Shown piece by piece: positions 36,868 through 50,949 of a DNA stretch of 64,000 bases; within the stretch, counting starts at the first letter, position 1; each line of letters opens with the position of its first letter. Source of the stretch: Monarcha castaneiventris obscurior (Eukaryota; Chordata; Aves; Passeriformes; Monarchidae); NCBI GenBank assembly GCA_026261815.1, contig JAMPIT010000890.1, forward strand, positions 7,656,001 to 7,720,000, written 5' to 3'. The position numbers were made by a program, and so were the translations under genes. The notes below the pieces were generated by a model that saw nothing but the letters and a program-made list of their open reading frames with translations, was not told the DNA's origin and did not search any database.

Positions 36868-36985
36868 GCTGTGGTTAAAGCTCTTGACTTGCACTTAGGA
36901 GACTCCTGTGTTTTTTGCCATTTCTACTAATTCTGGCATGACACTGGGCAAGTCATTCATCTTGTTTCATTGTGTGGACAACGGT
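36868..36985 (+). mobile_element. MIR-like SINE remnant (5' and core part)
   Basis: GTGGTTAAAGCTCTTGACTTGCACTTAGGAGACTCCTGTG followed by GACACTGGGCAAGTCATTCATCTTG matches the MIR core. In that family GTGGTTAAAGCA, a sequence like TTGCACTCAGGAGACCTGGG, and TGACCTTGGGCAAGTCACTTA appear in this order. It is a sense insertion in GRID2 intron 1. Confidence 0.7.
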
Positions 36986-39900
36986 GAGCATTTCTGGTTC
37001 TGTCACTATCTTCAGAATATTATTTTGTAATCATTAGGATTTATAAGGAAACATTGAAAAGCTGAGGCATCCTGGGCAGAGAAGCAGAATCCAGAGCTTC
37101 AAAACAAACAAAAGCCCATGCCTTGAGCTTTTCCACATCACTGAGGCACACTCAGAATGTTCTGTTCCCTCTGAATGATAGGATCTGTAATATGTAACTA
37201 AGGTGGTATTGCCAGATCTTGACAAGGCGATGACAGCATATATATAAAATGTTTTAGTGTGGCAGTGGGAATTCTTCATAGACTGTTCATACACACATTT
37301 ACTTACGCAGCCACATGCAACTACATGCTTTTACTATTTTGCTCCCTCAACAATATTCAGAGAGACAATTTACTTCTACCATTACTGAAAATGGACTATG
37401 GCTTCTATTTCAACAAATGATTAAAAATAATTATTTGAAGAATTCCAGGGTTACAGAACCATGACTGACACACATACTAATGTAACAAACAAGGCGAGTT
37501 AAATGTAAAAAAAAAAAAAATCCCCAAACTTACTATTTTCTTTTTATTCAAGAAAAAGAAATGACATTGGTGGACATTGGTCATTTTTATAGCTTAATAA
37601 AAGCTTCCTTGTGAGATTTTGGTTTATTTTATTTTATGCTGTAGTGTTTACTAAGGATGTCTCAACCCAAATTGACAGTGAAGTACATGGGTTCTATGGA
37701 TATCTGCTATCTAAATTGGTAGTGTTAAGGCTGCTGTTATTGTAGAAGATAAACTATTCCTTTTGGTTACTAACATTTATTTTTCCTGCATACCAATTAT
37801 TTTTCCTTCTGTTCCAGCATGCATATATAGCTCTTCTATGAGTAATTCTGTGTATGTTTGTATAATCCTACAGTGTTTTCTGAATAGATTAAGGAATTAA
37901 TTTGCCTTCTAATTTTCCTCTTCCTTATTCATCATCTGTAACTATGCAGACCAATAATTAAGTCAAGAGGAAAGAAATACAGTGCATTGATTGTTCTTTA
38001 AATCCATAACTGCCTATTAAAAGGGACATTCAGGTGATAAACTCTGTTTATCAGTTAAACACAGTGTTTATTTTTAGAAGGGGTATGCAGGTACACATAT
38101 GTAATACTAGCAGGCAGGTGGTAATGTCAGTAGGTAACTCGTCCTCCTGTATGTGAATATTGTTGGTTTTGTGTACCCTGCTGACTTTTGTAATGTTTTG
38201 CTGGTATTCTGGAACTAGACCTAAGCAATATCCAGTTCTGTAGATAGCAAGTAATTTGGTTCCTGAGCCACACCAAATCTCAAAACTTCCCACAAGCTAC
38301 TGTGTCAACTTTGCCCACTGACCTTGCTCTGAATGGGAAAAAGATGTGGTTTTTGCAATGTAAAAGGTAGGAGAGTACATTCTCTGAACTGTGAAGAGGA
38401 AGCAAATGAGTTGTCCTAGGCTATACATTTTAGCATTTTAAGCCACTCTGGGGTTACATTGTGAGGTGTAGGTTAGCTGGTCAGAGTTGTGCTGGAGGAA
38501 GATAAATTTTAGCCATTAGCACATTAGCAGTGTGAAAAAGAGAAAGAAACACAATTCTATTAACAGGGCTGATGGGCCAGTCAAAGTAGTTGGAAACTCA
38601 TTAGATGCTGCATTTCCATCAACATGTACGTCTGTAGCAATTGAAAAACACTTAAGGAATTGGAGACTTCAGATTATGATGCAGACACTTGTCTTCAGTA
38701 GGACATTTGTTTTTGTGCTAGCTGTTGTGCTTAGAAGCATCTTTTAAAATGCTGCAGAAAACTACTCTGCAGTTTTCCTAATCCCCCCCACCAGTGCGCA
38801 GCTATCTGATATCTGTGAAAGGCAAAAGAATTTAAGAATATGAAAAACAGAAAGAGAAATGCAATTTGCAGAATCGTTTTCTTGATTTGTATGTTTTACC
38901 ATACATGAGATTGGTGTGGGAAATGAATGCTGAATACAAGTAATACATTTATTCATTGTGTATTGTCAAAATACAAATCTAATTGTATTTAAGTTCTTGT
39001 CTGCAGCAGTGTTTACTGCTTATGATAGCTTCTGGTTTGCTTGCAGTCAAATGTGAGCAAAGTAGGCTTTCACAGCATCTAATTCAGACTCCATTACCCC
39101 TTGACTTCCAACTGCTGGTTTGAAAAACTTCTGCCCTAAGTAATTTCTGCTTTTTGTTTTCTAGTAGGAACACTTTTTTACTGTCTGGCAAGTGATGGCC
39201 TTCAAAAGATTTTTCTGAAGCAGGAACAAAGAAAACCTGTAACGACTCTGGTTATTCTCTCCCTCCTATATACAGCCCTCTGTAAAATACCACATTCTTT
39301 TTAATCACAGGTGCCAGGGCACTGCTGCCTTTTCACTCTCTTGTGATGTTTTCCAAGGAGAATTCTTGCTCTTGCAGTAAACTGTAGCTACAGACAGAAG
39401 GAGCAAGTTATCTCAATGTGTTCTTAAGCTAAAGAAAGTCTGTGGTTTCTTCAGAATCATTTCTTGGCTCAGTTAGTTCCTTTGAGGACAACAGCTTTGA
39501 GGTAACTTGCTAGAAAATCAGTGGAATTTGAACTTTTTGAAAATCAAGTTAAACTCCTCATGCATATTTCATGAATGCTTCTGTAAAGAAATGGCTTCAG
39601 TGTACACAGCAGGTGCCAAATTACAAACTCTCTTTCTCTTTCTATGTACATGTGCAAACTCAGTGAATCATTACCAGATTAGTCACCAAACAGTTACAGT
39701 GCTTTAAGATGAAGACACCTGTCTTGGCTGCTCATCAGAGCTCGCTGTCCCATTAGCCTCCAAGTATCTGACAAATTGGTAATCCCTATCATCTTATTTC
39801 CAGTTGAAACGTTTAGCTACTGACCTTTATGCCAGAAGTTGTGGTGCTATCACTGGCAGGTAGGAAAGGAATATGTGTTCATTCAGCTTGGATGACCAGC

Positions 39901-40313
39901 TGGCTGAGTCCCTCAGTCTTGCAGAGACAGAAGTGAAGACACCTCTGGTAAATTTAAGTGACAAGAAGTCAGTTGAAATATAAATAATAATATTAACTTT
40001 CTTGTTCAAAGAATCCAATAACTTTAGTAATCTAATATATTTATTAACCCAAGACATTCAGGGAAACCGCACAGAAAAGGTCTTAGCTGAATTTACTTGG
40101 TGGAGATGAACATTCTTGGTTAGGTTAGTCCTTTTCCACTGGTGTCTTATTGACTGAGCTGGTGTTGATCTAATGTCCTAGAAACTAAGTGAGAAGGTTG
40201 GGGCTGATTCTTTGTGATAGTTGCTGGCCTTGGAAAAGGTTAATCAAGCCATATCTTTCACACAGTACTTATGGAAGAGAAACTATAAGTAAGAATTTCT
40301 CCTGTGGTTCCAG

Positions 40314-40336
40314 TATCATAGAAATTTTCTATGATA
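40314..40336. repeat. Perfect 11-bp inverted repeat with 1-bp spacer
   Basis: TATCATAGAAA, T, TTTCTATGATA. AT-rich and able to form a hairpin or cruciform. No known family assignment. Confidence 0.85.
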
Positions 40337-43300
40337 AAAGAAAAAAATTTCATTCGTTATTCATATAAAAATAATGTGGGTTAATTAAAAGAGAATGAAT
40401 GTATATTTTCAGTTATCAAAAGTTTCAGGGTTTTTGTTTCTGTTGAGCTGCAATTTTAACTGCAAACATATACTGTACATATATTAGTCTTTGAATAAAA
40501 AGTAATATACCTCCATCCTGGGGAAGACAAAATATCTAGATTCCACTTCCTCAAGCCTCTCCTGACAGAATTCTTGCATCGTTGCTGACATTCTTTAGAA
40601 AGATCTCCTACCAAACAAAAGTCACTACAGCATAGGAAATACACAGATCATTCTGTATTTTTTTTAGATTAAGTTTTATCAGAGGGGGTCTCAGGCTATG
40701 GATTATCTCTTCTTAAATAGTCCCTTTCTGAGTAATTTTTATCAGTTTAAGAAATATGATCTCTCTTGTCTCTCAACTTAATGTTCAGCTGTATTGATTT
40801 TGGAAGAGACTGGGGCATGCATACCTATGCAGAGCACTTCTCAGAGAACTTCAAAGATTTTCAATTTGCTGACATGCAAATTGAATTTAATGTGATTACA
40901 AATTCAAACACAAAACCAAATTAAATACCTTTTCTATAATTATGTATAAATTTAGATTTTAAAAAGTGCTTTATATGCATCATTTTACTTTTGTCTTTAA
41001 ACTGCAGACTCTCGTTTAAGGTGCATTGCAAATGTCATGGATTGATGGACTGGTTGAGAAGAAAGCAAACAGATTCTGCTGAATTAAACAGGAAATTAAA
41101 TTTACTATGTATAAAAAGCATAAAGTGTATGAAGGCCATTGATTTTTTTCAGTCAGCAAGGCTGTGATTTGCTTTGTTTCTGTACAGTGCTGTTTGTTTC
41201 CTGATGGGAAATACACCCCATCTGAGAGGAGGAAAAGTAGAATACAGCTGTTTATCATTTTGTGCCACGTTTGCTGGTGTAAAGTAAAAACTCAATAATC
41301 CCAGCAAGCTAGAATTCTTGGCAAAGGAAAGCGTTAGGTGTGGGGAAATGGTATGGAACAAGACAGACAACTTTAAATTGCTTTTCGAGAATTTGGCTGG
41401 TCAAGGTTTGTGTAAGAACTTCTTGCATGTTTGAAGTGATAAACCACAGTCTGTGAATTTCAGTGGCTGGTGTAAATGAGGCTTCAGTGGTCACATTTGC
41501 TATCGTCACAGTGGTTGCTTATCCCACAAACATGACCACTTTCCAAAGTGTGATCCCATGCTGTGGGTGAAACTATCTCAGAGCCTTGAAAGTGCCTGAA
41601 CTGTACCACGCCACTTAAAAAGCATGCTGGACCTCACCTGTGCTGCTTAGTGTAAGAAGGGCAAGGCTCCCAGTGACTTGCTGTCACACCATCTTTAAGG
41701 ATTTGACTAGGGTTCATGAGTTCCTCAGTGAAAAGGCCACATTCTGCGCACAGACTCACTTGGGATTAACAATAACCACTAATCAGCAAGGAAGAACTGT
41801 GTAATGCTGAGGCGTAACAAATGCTTGAGCCTCTGGTCCTGATCACTGTTCTCTCAGTGCTGCAGGAGGATGTAGGTGATCCCAGCAACAGGAGGTGACA
41901 CTGCGTGTTTGGGTGATGGGAGCCCCTCTGGCACAGCCACCGGCAGCCTCTTCCCAGCCTGAAGGGCTGGCAAAGCGAGCTCGTATTTAGAGCTGGATTC
42001 TCAGCAGGCAGTGCAGGTCATACCATGAGCTGGTGTTCTTTGTCTCATGAGTGGCAGTTCCTTACAGGATTCTGTGTTTCAGCCTGTCCTGTCAAGGAGA
42101 GGATCTTTCAGGGTTGCTGAATTTGGGCAGCATTCAAGGCCAGAGGTGCATGCTCAAGCTTTCACAGGATTCAAAGCCAGGGATGAATGCTATGTCACAC
42201 TTACACAAATTTGCATTGTTATTTCATTGTATTGCATGTATTTTTCTGTGTGACAACTTGAAATGAATGTGATTAAACCTTAAATATTTTGCCAAGCATC
42301 CTTTCTCTTTAAAAAGGGTTTTGTTGTCCCCCCTGGAACACCATAGTAAACTGCTGCTTAGAATTCTCTGAGTGAACGAAGAGCTGGTGGAGGGCAAATA
42401 ACATGTAATCAATTGATAGCTAAGGAAATCAAACACTATTATAAAATTTATTTGATGCTGCTTAAGACAAGGCTTTCTATAGATTAGGAAGTATAAAGCA
42501 TATAACTTTCCTGCATGACATATTGATTTATATCAAAGCAGACTAATGCATATTGATTCATATATTCAACCCTGTTGCTGTGTGACAGTCCCTTCACTAG
42601 CATCTCCTACTTTGGTAGGATTTTCTTGTAATATTAGGTAGACCACAATAAATCCACCTTAGCTGGTCTCCAAAGCCTAGCAGCAGTGCCCCAGGACTTT
42701 GCTATAGGGCAGTTTGCAAAACACAGGGTAATGATGTTTTACTGAGCCATATTTTGTCCTCTGAGTTGGTGAGGGACTCTTGGGACAAGCACACAGTTGC
42801 AGATATTTCAGTATTAGTACCAATAGTTTTGAGAATATTGAGAAGCCCTCGTGTAAATGTGTCGTTTTATTATTTCTGTTGATAGGAATACAATACTCTA
42901 TATTCAAAATTCAGAATTTGGAGCCGTATGGGCTTGTGCAGAAATTATGAGAGTCAGAATCTTATGCTTTCTGATGAGTGCTCCTATGCTTAAAAACATA
43001 TCATCCAGCTTTATTTTAGAGCTCTAAATTTTGCTTTAATTAGAAGTGACTTGCATGTCAGTGGACAATAAAATGGATAAAGTTGTCTTTAGTAAAAGTG
43101 TTTGTAAGAACTAGGCATGTTCTCTACTTTCGTCTTAACAAGAAATTTCTCCTATAAACCTTACAGGTGCACTATTTTTGTTGTATTTCATCTAATTTGT
43201 TTATGTGGCTGTCATCCATATGACAAAATTCCCTCCTTTTGAATGCTGCTCCTTTGACCTTTATGTTTGAGTTTCAAAGATGCACAAATTAACAGAAACC

Positions 43301-44176
43301 TTAGCTTCCACTCCCCTTTTGTTTCGTGCTTGCTGATTCATTCTACAATGAAAACAAACTTCTTTCTACTTCCTCTTCTACAATCACTGAGTTAAGTGAA
43401 CACTGCACAGATGAAGTAAGTTTGCCCTGTTTGGATTTGACCCCCTTCTGGACAAACTCTAACTTCCTGGCTTTCGTAACACGTCAGAGAACTGGTATCT
43501 CTTTTTTGTTTCATTAACACCTTTACAGAGTAATTTTTTAATGAGATCAGGGACCAGGTAATTTATAATCCTACAGCAGAGGAGGTTACAGTTTATTGCA
43601 TTAATAGAGTAAGTATTTGCTGCTAACCACTAAAGTCTGTTTAATAGATGATCTCGTGAGGGAAGAAACTTTTCCAACCCTTTGGAAGAACATATTCAAA
43701 ATATATTAATTCATAATATAGTGATTGTGGGCAGGAACTTGGGGATAGGATACAATCTAAACACCCTTTTGTGAGCTTAAAGGAGGAGATCTACTTGAGT
43801 TCATCGGAGTGAACTGGAACTAGAGTGGCTGCTACCTTGAGAACTGTGTTGTCTAATGCCTCCAAAGCTTTATAACCTTTATAACTTTTCTGAGCCTTAT
43901 TTCCCTTCTTTTTTAACTGTGAATGGCACACATGCTAGCACTAAATCTGGCACCTCAAGCCATCAGCAGCTATCAGTGAGGCTTTCCCTGGATATTTGCA
44001 CAACTTCAGAGACTGGCATAACTCGATCTGAGCAGAAAATGTGATCCATGGGGGTATGTTACAAGGCCCCAGCAGCCTGGCTGCATTGTGGTTTCATTTC
44101 TGGGGTAAGCAGTGCTGATTTATTGCCCAAGTATGTTTCAGATCTTCCTTTTATGATGAAGCTGAATGCAATAGGT

Positions 44177-44239
44177 TGGTTTTTAGGTTTGGTTGTGGTT
44201 TTCTGGTTTGTTTGTTTTTTTGTTTTTTTTTTTTTTTTT
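44177..44239. repeat. T/G-rich simple repeat ending in a 17-base T run
   Basis: GGTTTTTAGGTTTGGTTGTGG followed by TTTGTTTG units and a long T run. Confidence 0.8.
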
Positions 44240-44553
44240 GAGGGGGGTTTGAGTCCTTACTCACTAAAAAATTAATGAGTCACTACTGATTTAAACTTCA
44301 TATTTACAGAAGTTTATATTTGCAACACAGACTAATTTAGAAGAGCATGTAGTGTGCTATTTGCTGCCATTCTTTCTTATAAAAAATGTAAGAATAAAAA
44401 TCATACATTAGAAAAAGAAGGTAAGAAGAATTAAGAATGTAAATCACAGATTTAAAAGAGAAATTTTATGGGCTCTGTAATAAGAAAGAATTGTGGTCTA
44501 GGTTAAACAAACACCCCTATACATTGGTAGAGTTTTAGGGATTTGAGGAGAAA

Positions 44554-44583
44554 AATGTGTTCTTTAGCAATGTGTTCTTTAGC
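44554..44583. repeat. 15-bp perfect tandem duplication
   Basis: AATGTGTTCTTTAGC is repeated without a gap. Likely a replication slippage event. Confidence 0.85.
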
Positions 44584-45497
44584 TACCAAGCCCTTCTTCA
44601 GCAATAATCTTAATCAATAGACATGTTTTGTCCTATAACATCTTCCCTCTTCCTTGAAAACGGAGGTAATTGCTATTGATATTTCCAGGGACTTCTGATA
44701 GTGTAATTGTCTTTAATATGCTAGTGTGTTCCTACCTGTTATTATTTTGCCTCTAAGAATATATATTTTTTAGTACTCTTAAATAATTTTAGTTGTTTTG
44801 CTTATGAGAGACTCTAAATGGGCCCTATGAAATACTCATCAAATTACTGAGAGCAAAAATTAGCACTTCTGTACCCTCACGCTTTTAACATCATCTCCAG
44901 AAGGTTCCTTGCCTCCTGAACTCAGAGAGCATGAACATGGTACCTTGTGCCTATCCAAATGTGTTCTTCTGTTTGGCTGATCTTTTTAGTCCTCTCCTGC
45001 AGCAGCAGCTAACTGTTAAAGGATATCCCAGAAAATACTTTGAACTAATTTGTGCAAGCTGCAGTCTCTGAAACTTAGGACAGTTGAGAATTTTTAGCAA
45101 CACTCTGTAGTATCTCCTCACTTTTTGTTCTGCTTTTGACAGGTATTGCTTTTGACGTATATGGAGTGAGCTTAAATTTGTTTTCTGTAGCTTACCCTAC
45201 CACTGTGGTCACTCTTAAATGAAGAGTTTATTCTGAAATTATGATATTTGCATGCAGACAGTGGAAATTAAAACCGAGCTCAGTAGACTTTCAAGGGACC
45301 CTGACTTAGTCTGACAACATGAATATTGGGCTCGTTAAATGTCAGCTTGGTTTGAAACCTGGTTCACAAGAGGAGGAACAATGCTGTGCAGGATAGGCTT
45401 CCAGCTGCCAAAGCCTGGCTTATGGACAGACAGATGTTCAGGTCTGCTCCCAGACATCCAGAGCTATCCTGTTTGGTCTCTTTCTGACTCAAGTCTT

Positions 45498-45892
45498 AGA
45501 ATCATAGAATGGTTTGTGTTGGAAGAGCCCTTAAACATTATCTAGCTCCCACCCACCCTGCCATGGACCGGGACACCTTTCACTAGACAAGGTTGCTTGG
45601 AGCCTCATCCAGCCCAGCCTTGAGTACTTCCTGGGATGGGGCATCCACAGCTTCTCTGTAACCTGCTCCACCCTCACAGGGAAGAATTTGTTTCTAACAT
45701 CCAATCTAAATCTGCTCAGCTTAAAATCATCCTCCCTTGTCTTCTTACTGCATGCCTTTTCAAAAAGTTGCTCTCCAGCCTTCCTGTAAGCTCTCTGGAA
45801 AGTACCCAAAGGTGCTATATTGTTTCCCCAGAGCCTACTCTTTCTCCATTGTGAGCAGCCCCAACTCTCTCAGCCTGTCTTCATGTGAGAGG
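45498..45892 (-). mobile_element. CR1 LINE, 3' fragment, antisense
   Basis: The fragment opens on the + strand with GAATCATAGAATGGTTTGTG, the reverse complement of the CR1 tail. It continues through the reversed blocks GGGATGGGGCATCCACAGC and CCTGCTCCACCCTCACAGGG, and ends near CAGCCTGTCTTCATGTGAGA. It is about 395 bases long, 5' truncated and without an intact frame. It lies antisense to GRID2 within intron 1. Confidence 0.92.
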
Positions 45893-46560
45893 TCATAAGG
45901 AAGTACTCTAGGGAATGAGAGGGCTCATCCTTGTCTTAGATTTTGTGTAAGCAATGGATTTACAGTAGCATTTATGGTGCTGTCAGATATGAAGTTGGGC
46001 TTGTTCTGGTTTGTAACCCAGACAGACACATTCCCCTCATGTGTTCTCAGGATGTTTCAAGGGTTTCATTTGGCTCTGATTGAAATTAGTCATTGAACTT
46101 TCCTTCAGTTATAATGTAGAGTGGGAAGAGAACTGGATGATACACATTTTCATATTTGATTCTAAATTCTGTTTAGATATTGCTGTTACCAGTAGCTTTA
46201 CCATTCTTAATTGTGTATTGCAAATAAGAATAGAATATTCACATTCTATAAAATGGAAATGCTTGTTTTTTCCTAGTCACCAGTCATCTTTGTCAAAGTC
46301 TTTGTGAGTTGATTATATTGTTTACTGGAAATGGGAGAATTTTTACATCTTATTTTGAAAAGTTCATTTCTGCTTGTTTTTTTGAGGTAAATCTGGCTAG
46401 AAGTTAATGTATGGATGAAATGTTTTTCTGAATCACAGAGACATTTTATAGTACATCAAGAGTAACCCAGACAACAGGTTTTAACTCTTGTATTTATACA
46501 AAGTATATCTGATAATTTACTCTTGCAGTGTTACAAATCTGGACTAACTCTACATAACGT

Positions 46561-46586
46561 TATTAAACCAGTGAACTGGTTTAATA
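46561..46586. repeat. Perfect 12-bp inverted repeat with 2-bp spacer
   Basis: TATTAAACCAGT, GA, ACTGGTTTAATA: both arms are exactly complementary. Simple counting gives well under one such match expected per 64 kb for arms this long with short spacers. It contains ACCAGTGAACTGGT, a two-fold symmetric core that could hold a dimeric factor. Confidence 0.85.
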
Positions 46587-47696
46587 GGTAGGTACTGGAA
46601 GTAGCAGTACTGCAGCACTTGGACACCTCTAGTCTTTGCCAGGGACACACTGTTGCTACTAAACTGATAAAGATAACTTGATAAAGAAGAAAGACAACTT
46701 GAAATTTTATCGCATCTGTAGTCTGAGTACAGGACGAAATGACAGCTGGATGTAGGCAGTTGCATCCAGACAGATACTGAGATACTGTGGGACTGGATTA
46801 GTCAGCTTTGTAGGCAGTCAACAGAAACATTACTCTAAGAAAGGAGAGGAGAAGCAGGTCCCTGCTTGTCTCTGCACAAAAAAAAAACAACCCAAAACCC
46901 AAACTGACATTAGTTGCTAGTACCACCTGAATTACTGGTAACAAAGAATGAGTAAGTAGGAAAAATGATATAGAAATACTGTCTTCTAATCTTACAGAGA
47001 AAATGAAAGCATGTGTTTACCTCCAAAACACCTTGTGACCCTCTATAATCAGTGGTTGTAAATATTGACCAGGCATCACTGATGCGGGCACTGCTTCTTC
47101 CCTCTGTTGTCTGGATTGTCAAAGCTGAAAGAAAGGCAGTGCTGCCGTGTGCTCTGAACAGACATTGGTGTGAACAGAGATGTTTGCATGTGTTGGGGCT
47201 CTGGACACTTTGAAAAGATGTTGTTTTTCCAACAACTTATACATTAAAACTCTCAAAAGTCGTTTAAAACCATACATCAGTGCTGGTCCTCAAATGAAAC
47301 TGAAGTGGTTTCCTAGCGGTGCTGTGCCCCTGACTTCATTGCTATGGAAGGTTGTTGTGCTCTTTTGATCTCCTCAGCTATGCCCACCCTCCCAAACCCA
47401 TCTCTCAAGCACATGTACACATCTGTGTTAGTGTTTGCCTTTTTTTTCTCAAGTAATGTTTTCCAGGATGTCAGTATCAAAAAATAAAGAGATTATTTTG
47501 ACAGCAGCTTGGGGAGGCTGTGACTGGAAGGGGCACATCCTTCACAGTCAAATCATGGAAACTGTACCTTCAGACCGATGTCCTCCTGCAGGCAGGTCAA
47601 GAAGAGTGCAGTGCTTTACAAGTGAGTGTAACAAATGAATAAAATTGTGGGGAAGAAGGTGTTTAGGAAATCGAGGTTTTGTGACTATCCAGATGT

Positions 47697-47698
<2 letters not shown>

Positions 47699-47725
<27 letters not shown>
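47699..47725. repeat. 27-base T homopolymer
   Basis: Unbroken T run following GTGA. It is not attached to a recognisable retrotransposon tail. Confidence 0.9.
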
Positions 47726-47730
<5 letters not shown>

Positions 47731-50700
47731 CTGGTTTGCTTATTTTAGTTTCTAAGCCATTTTCCAGTAAAAATCTTGGAAGTAAATACTGTTAACAGTG
47801 GGTGAGGTTTTTTTTGTTTGTTTTTTTAAATTTGATAAACATGGGTTGGATGGAGTATCTGATATTAAGCAATTCTTTAAACTTTGGTGAGTCTGTTACC
47901 TTAATGCATCTCGTTCTGAAAAAAAAGGATGCTAATTCTGCAGTCTGTGTCAATAACCTTCCTTTCAGTACAGCTGCTTGAGTTCAGAGGAAAAACCAGC
48001 AAGGGGAATGAATTTAACCTTCCATTCATGATGACTTTGTTTGCGTAGAAAGATTGAAGGGACAAGCATGGGAACTACAGGTAGTGGAGTAGCATATTTT
48101 TTCAAGATTTTTTAGTTTGACAGCCCCTGCAGAGTCTGTCCATAAGTAGTACTGATGCATTCATTTGGGTATTTTGTCCTGTTTGACCAAAAGCTGACTA
48201 CAAGTCCAAGCAAATCAAACAGCCAGTACAGTAGGATCTTGGACCACAATTGCTTATGTCCAGCAAGCTAAAACACCTTTTCCGAATTTGATGCCAGTGA
48301 CATTTCCACAGGCATCTAGTCCTCTGCAGTGCCAGAATTTCTGGTATTTGTCAAGGCCAATGCCTTGGACAGCTCCCTGAGGCTGATGAGCTTTTCAGAC
48401 CTTGTCAGATGGAGAGCCAGGAGTCTGTAAAGTTGACTCCTCAAACTGAATTCTCCTTCCCAATGGTATTTGGTACCATACTGACTTCCATTTATTATCA
48501 ACTTGTAGCCTAACTCCACTCTACACAGGATGAGAACATTACTAGACTTGAAAGAAGTTTAAAGATGAGCAAAGCTGTGCTCCTACCTATTTTAAAAGTC
48601 TGGACCATGGTGCTTACTCAGCTCAGTGGACTTCTCAGGTGGGAATTTATGTTAGTTTAGGCATACTCCTGCTGATCTTTATTATGCGTGTTCTGGTGCT
48701 GTAGAATGAACTTTTCCTCGCCACCAATACATTTCTGCACTGTTTGGATTTGTGATATGCAAGAAAGGTCTGGGTTACTTTTTAATTTTTTCTTTCTTTT
48801 TTGTTTTTAATTACAAATTCAGACCATGATGTACTGTGGAACTGAGATACCAGTAGTGTGGTAACTTTGAGATACCAGCTTTGTTTTTGTACTTTAGTTA
48901 CATCCAGCTGTCACCTATAGCTTTATCCTTCCTAAGCTTCTTGGAGTAAAGGTCATTGTTACATGTTTACACTGAAAGTAGTACAATGGCCTAACAAAGC
49001 ATTGACATAAAGATGTGATTCAAGTAACACTTAAATAGCTATGAAAAGAATAAAATTTTAATCTTTTGAAATCTTTTATATTGTTTAATTAAAGCACTAG
49101 GGTTGAAAACAAAACAATAAAGAAGCTGTCCCTGTTATGAATTCACTCCTTTGTCTCCACTTGGAGGAATAAAGAAGAATTTTGGCACATCTCTGAAATA
49201 TCCAGCAAATTAAATAAAATCAAATCATAAAAATTTGTGTAATCAGTATCTAAATCTAAGTATCTAATTAAACAAAAACACTTTCTGTTTTAGAATAAAT
49301 TAGTGTCTCAGGCTGCCTTTGTGGGCAGTGAAACAAAAATGTAAGTCATCAATCTGTTTCTTCCTCATAGCTATTAGCTGTAATTTTCTTCCCTGCATTC
49401 TGGTTGTCTTCCTCCCCACAAGCTGCTGCTGCAGGTGCAGTTGGGTGATGATTTCTGTTGGAAATGTTATTCAGCACTGCTCTGCTTCTTTTCAGAAAAA
49501 ACAAAAGGCTCCTCTTGGTTTCAAATGTTTAACTCTGTGATCCTGTCATAGCAGTGTCCTCAACTGCTGCAGCGAGGTTGACATCTAAAAGAAAATATTA
49601 CCAACTTCAAAGCAATCTATACCAAAGTACTTTCAGTCGGGGCTGATAAAAGAGGTAGACACTGACACCAGAGGGTTCTGGCTTGAACACTGAGGGAACA
49701 AGAATTACACATAGCTCCCTAATTGAAAGAATTGTATGACGGAGAGAGGTTTTCTAACCTTCTTGCTGTTTTATTTTATCCAACTAAAACTTTCTAGTAG
49801 GTGTCTGTCAGACAGCAAACCTGCTGTCTGAACGGGATGGCTAGACCTGTGCTTGGGTTGTTTTCTTGCCTTTGTCCTCCTGCTCATTCTAAAGGGAAAT
49901 ACTAATGGTTTCTTTCTGGGGTCTGTGCCTATGGGGCATGTTCTGTGGGATACTTGGAAGAGACAGAATCTACCTTAAAAAGCATTTCTGCTAGGAGCGA
50001 TGGCCTGCCTGGTAAGGAGCGCCTTAATTTGGGACCATGGTGGTCCTGCTTGAGCAGTGGGTTATATCCCACCCTCACCATTCTGTGACTGTAATTAGCC
50101 TGTATATTCAAGTTGCTTCTATTAAAAATGAGCAACTTTTTAAAATCACTGAGAAGTTTGTTTAATGTCGATGAATAGAAAACCATTGTGGGGTATTTTA
50201 GGACTGACTGATGCATATGCATACAAAGTATTTCCATTCCACAGAATGTATAGAATAGTCTGAACACCAGGGTTGGAAATTGGTGTGACTGCTGCTTCTT
50301 TGGACTGCTACAGTTTGGTTTGGGGGTTTTGAGGGGTGTTGTGTTTTGGGGTTGGTTTTTATATGTGTGTATTGCTTTTGTCTCTTTTTTTTTCTCTTTT
50401 GCGTGTAACTTGGGCATAATGCTTCAGTGCTGGAATGAAGCTGCAAGGAGATTAGGTAGACAACCTCAGGAAACTACTTTGGTTTTAGTAAAGAGCTGTC
50501 CATGTATATGATAAGCAAAGTTTTCTTAGAAGTCACTTAAGGAAGTCTGGTAAACCTCTGTATTTTGATGAAGTCACAATTTGAGAGAAATGCAAAAGTG
50601 AGAAGATGATACAGAGACTGAATAGACTGTTTTAGTGTGGGGGAAAAAGCAAATAGGAGAACAGAACAGTGTAGGCAAGCAGGGAAGCATAATGAAGAAA

Positions 50701-50949
50701 TTTAATCTCCACTGTACAATGGAGGGGTCAGATAAGAACCACATAATCAGAATGAAGGAGGTGGTATTTGCCAGTGCGAGAGTTTGTGTGGAGGGAAGCG
50801 ATTGCACGCAAAATAATCATGTTTTCTTCTTGATAAACAAAGTTAAAAGGAACTTCCTAAAGGCAGCATGTAGAAAGCGGAGCTTTTAAAATTTTTTTTT
50901 AAACCTTGCCTGCATAACATGTGCCATGAATCTCTGTTCCTCCAAGCAG

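Larger units (their letters stand above)
36986..45497. other. Intron 1 stretch without exons or clear transposons
   Basis: AT-rich intron with a 23-bp inverted repeat (40,314-40,336), an A-run at about 37,507, a T-rich simple repeat at 44,177-44,239 and a 15-base tandem duplication at 44,554-44,583. A modestly GC-richer patch at 41,830-42,000 has no other promoter feature. Confidence 0.6.

Noticed and set aside
41830..42000. Slightly GC-rich patch in intron 1 considered as an alternative promoter
   Set aside because: CpG is not enriched and there is no TATA, CCAAT or repeat signature.
49929..50417. 162-codon open frame on the - strand
   Set aside because: The Lys/Thr/Pro-rich N-terminal part is the reverse of a G/T-rich simple stretch; no family resemblance.
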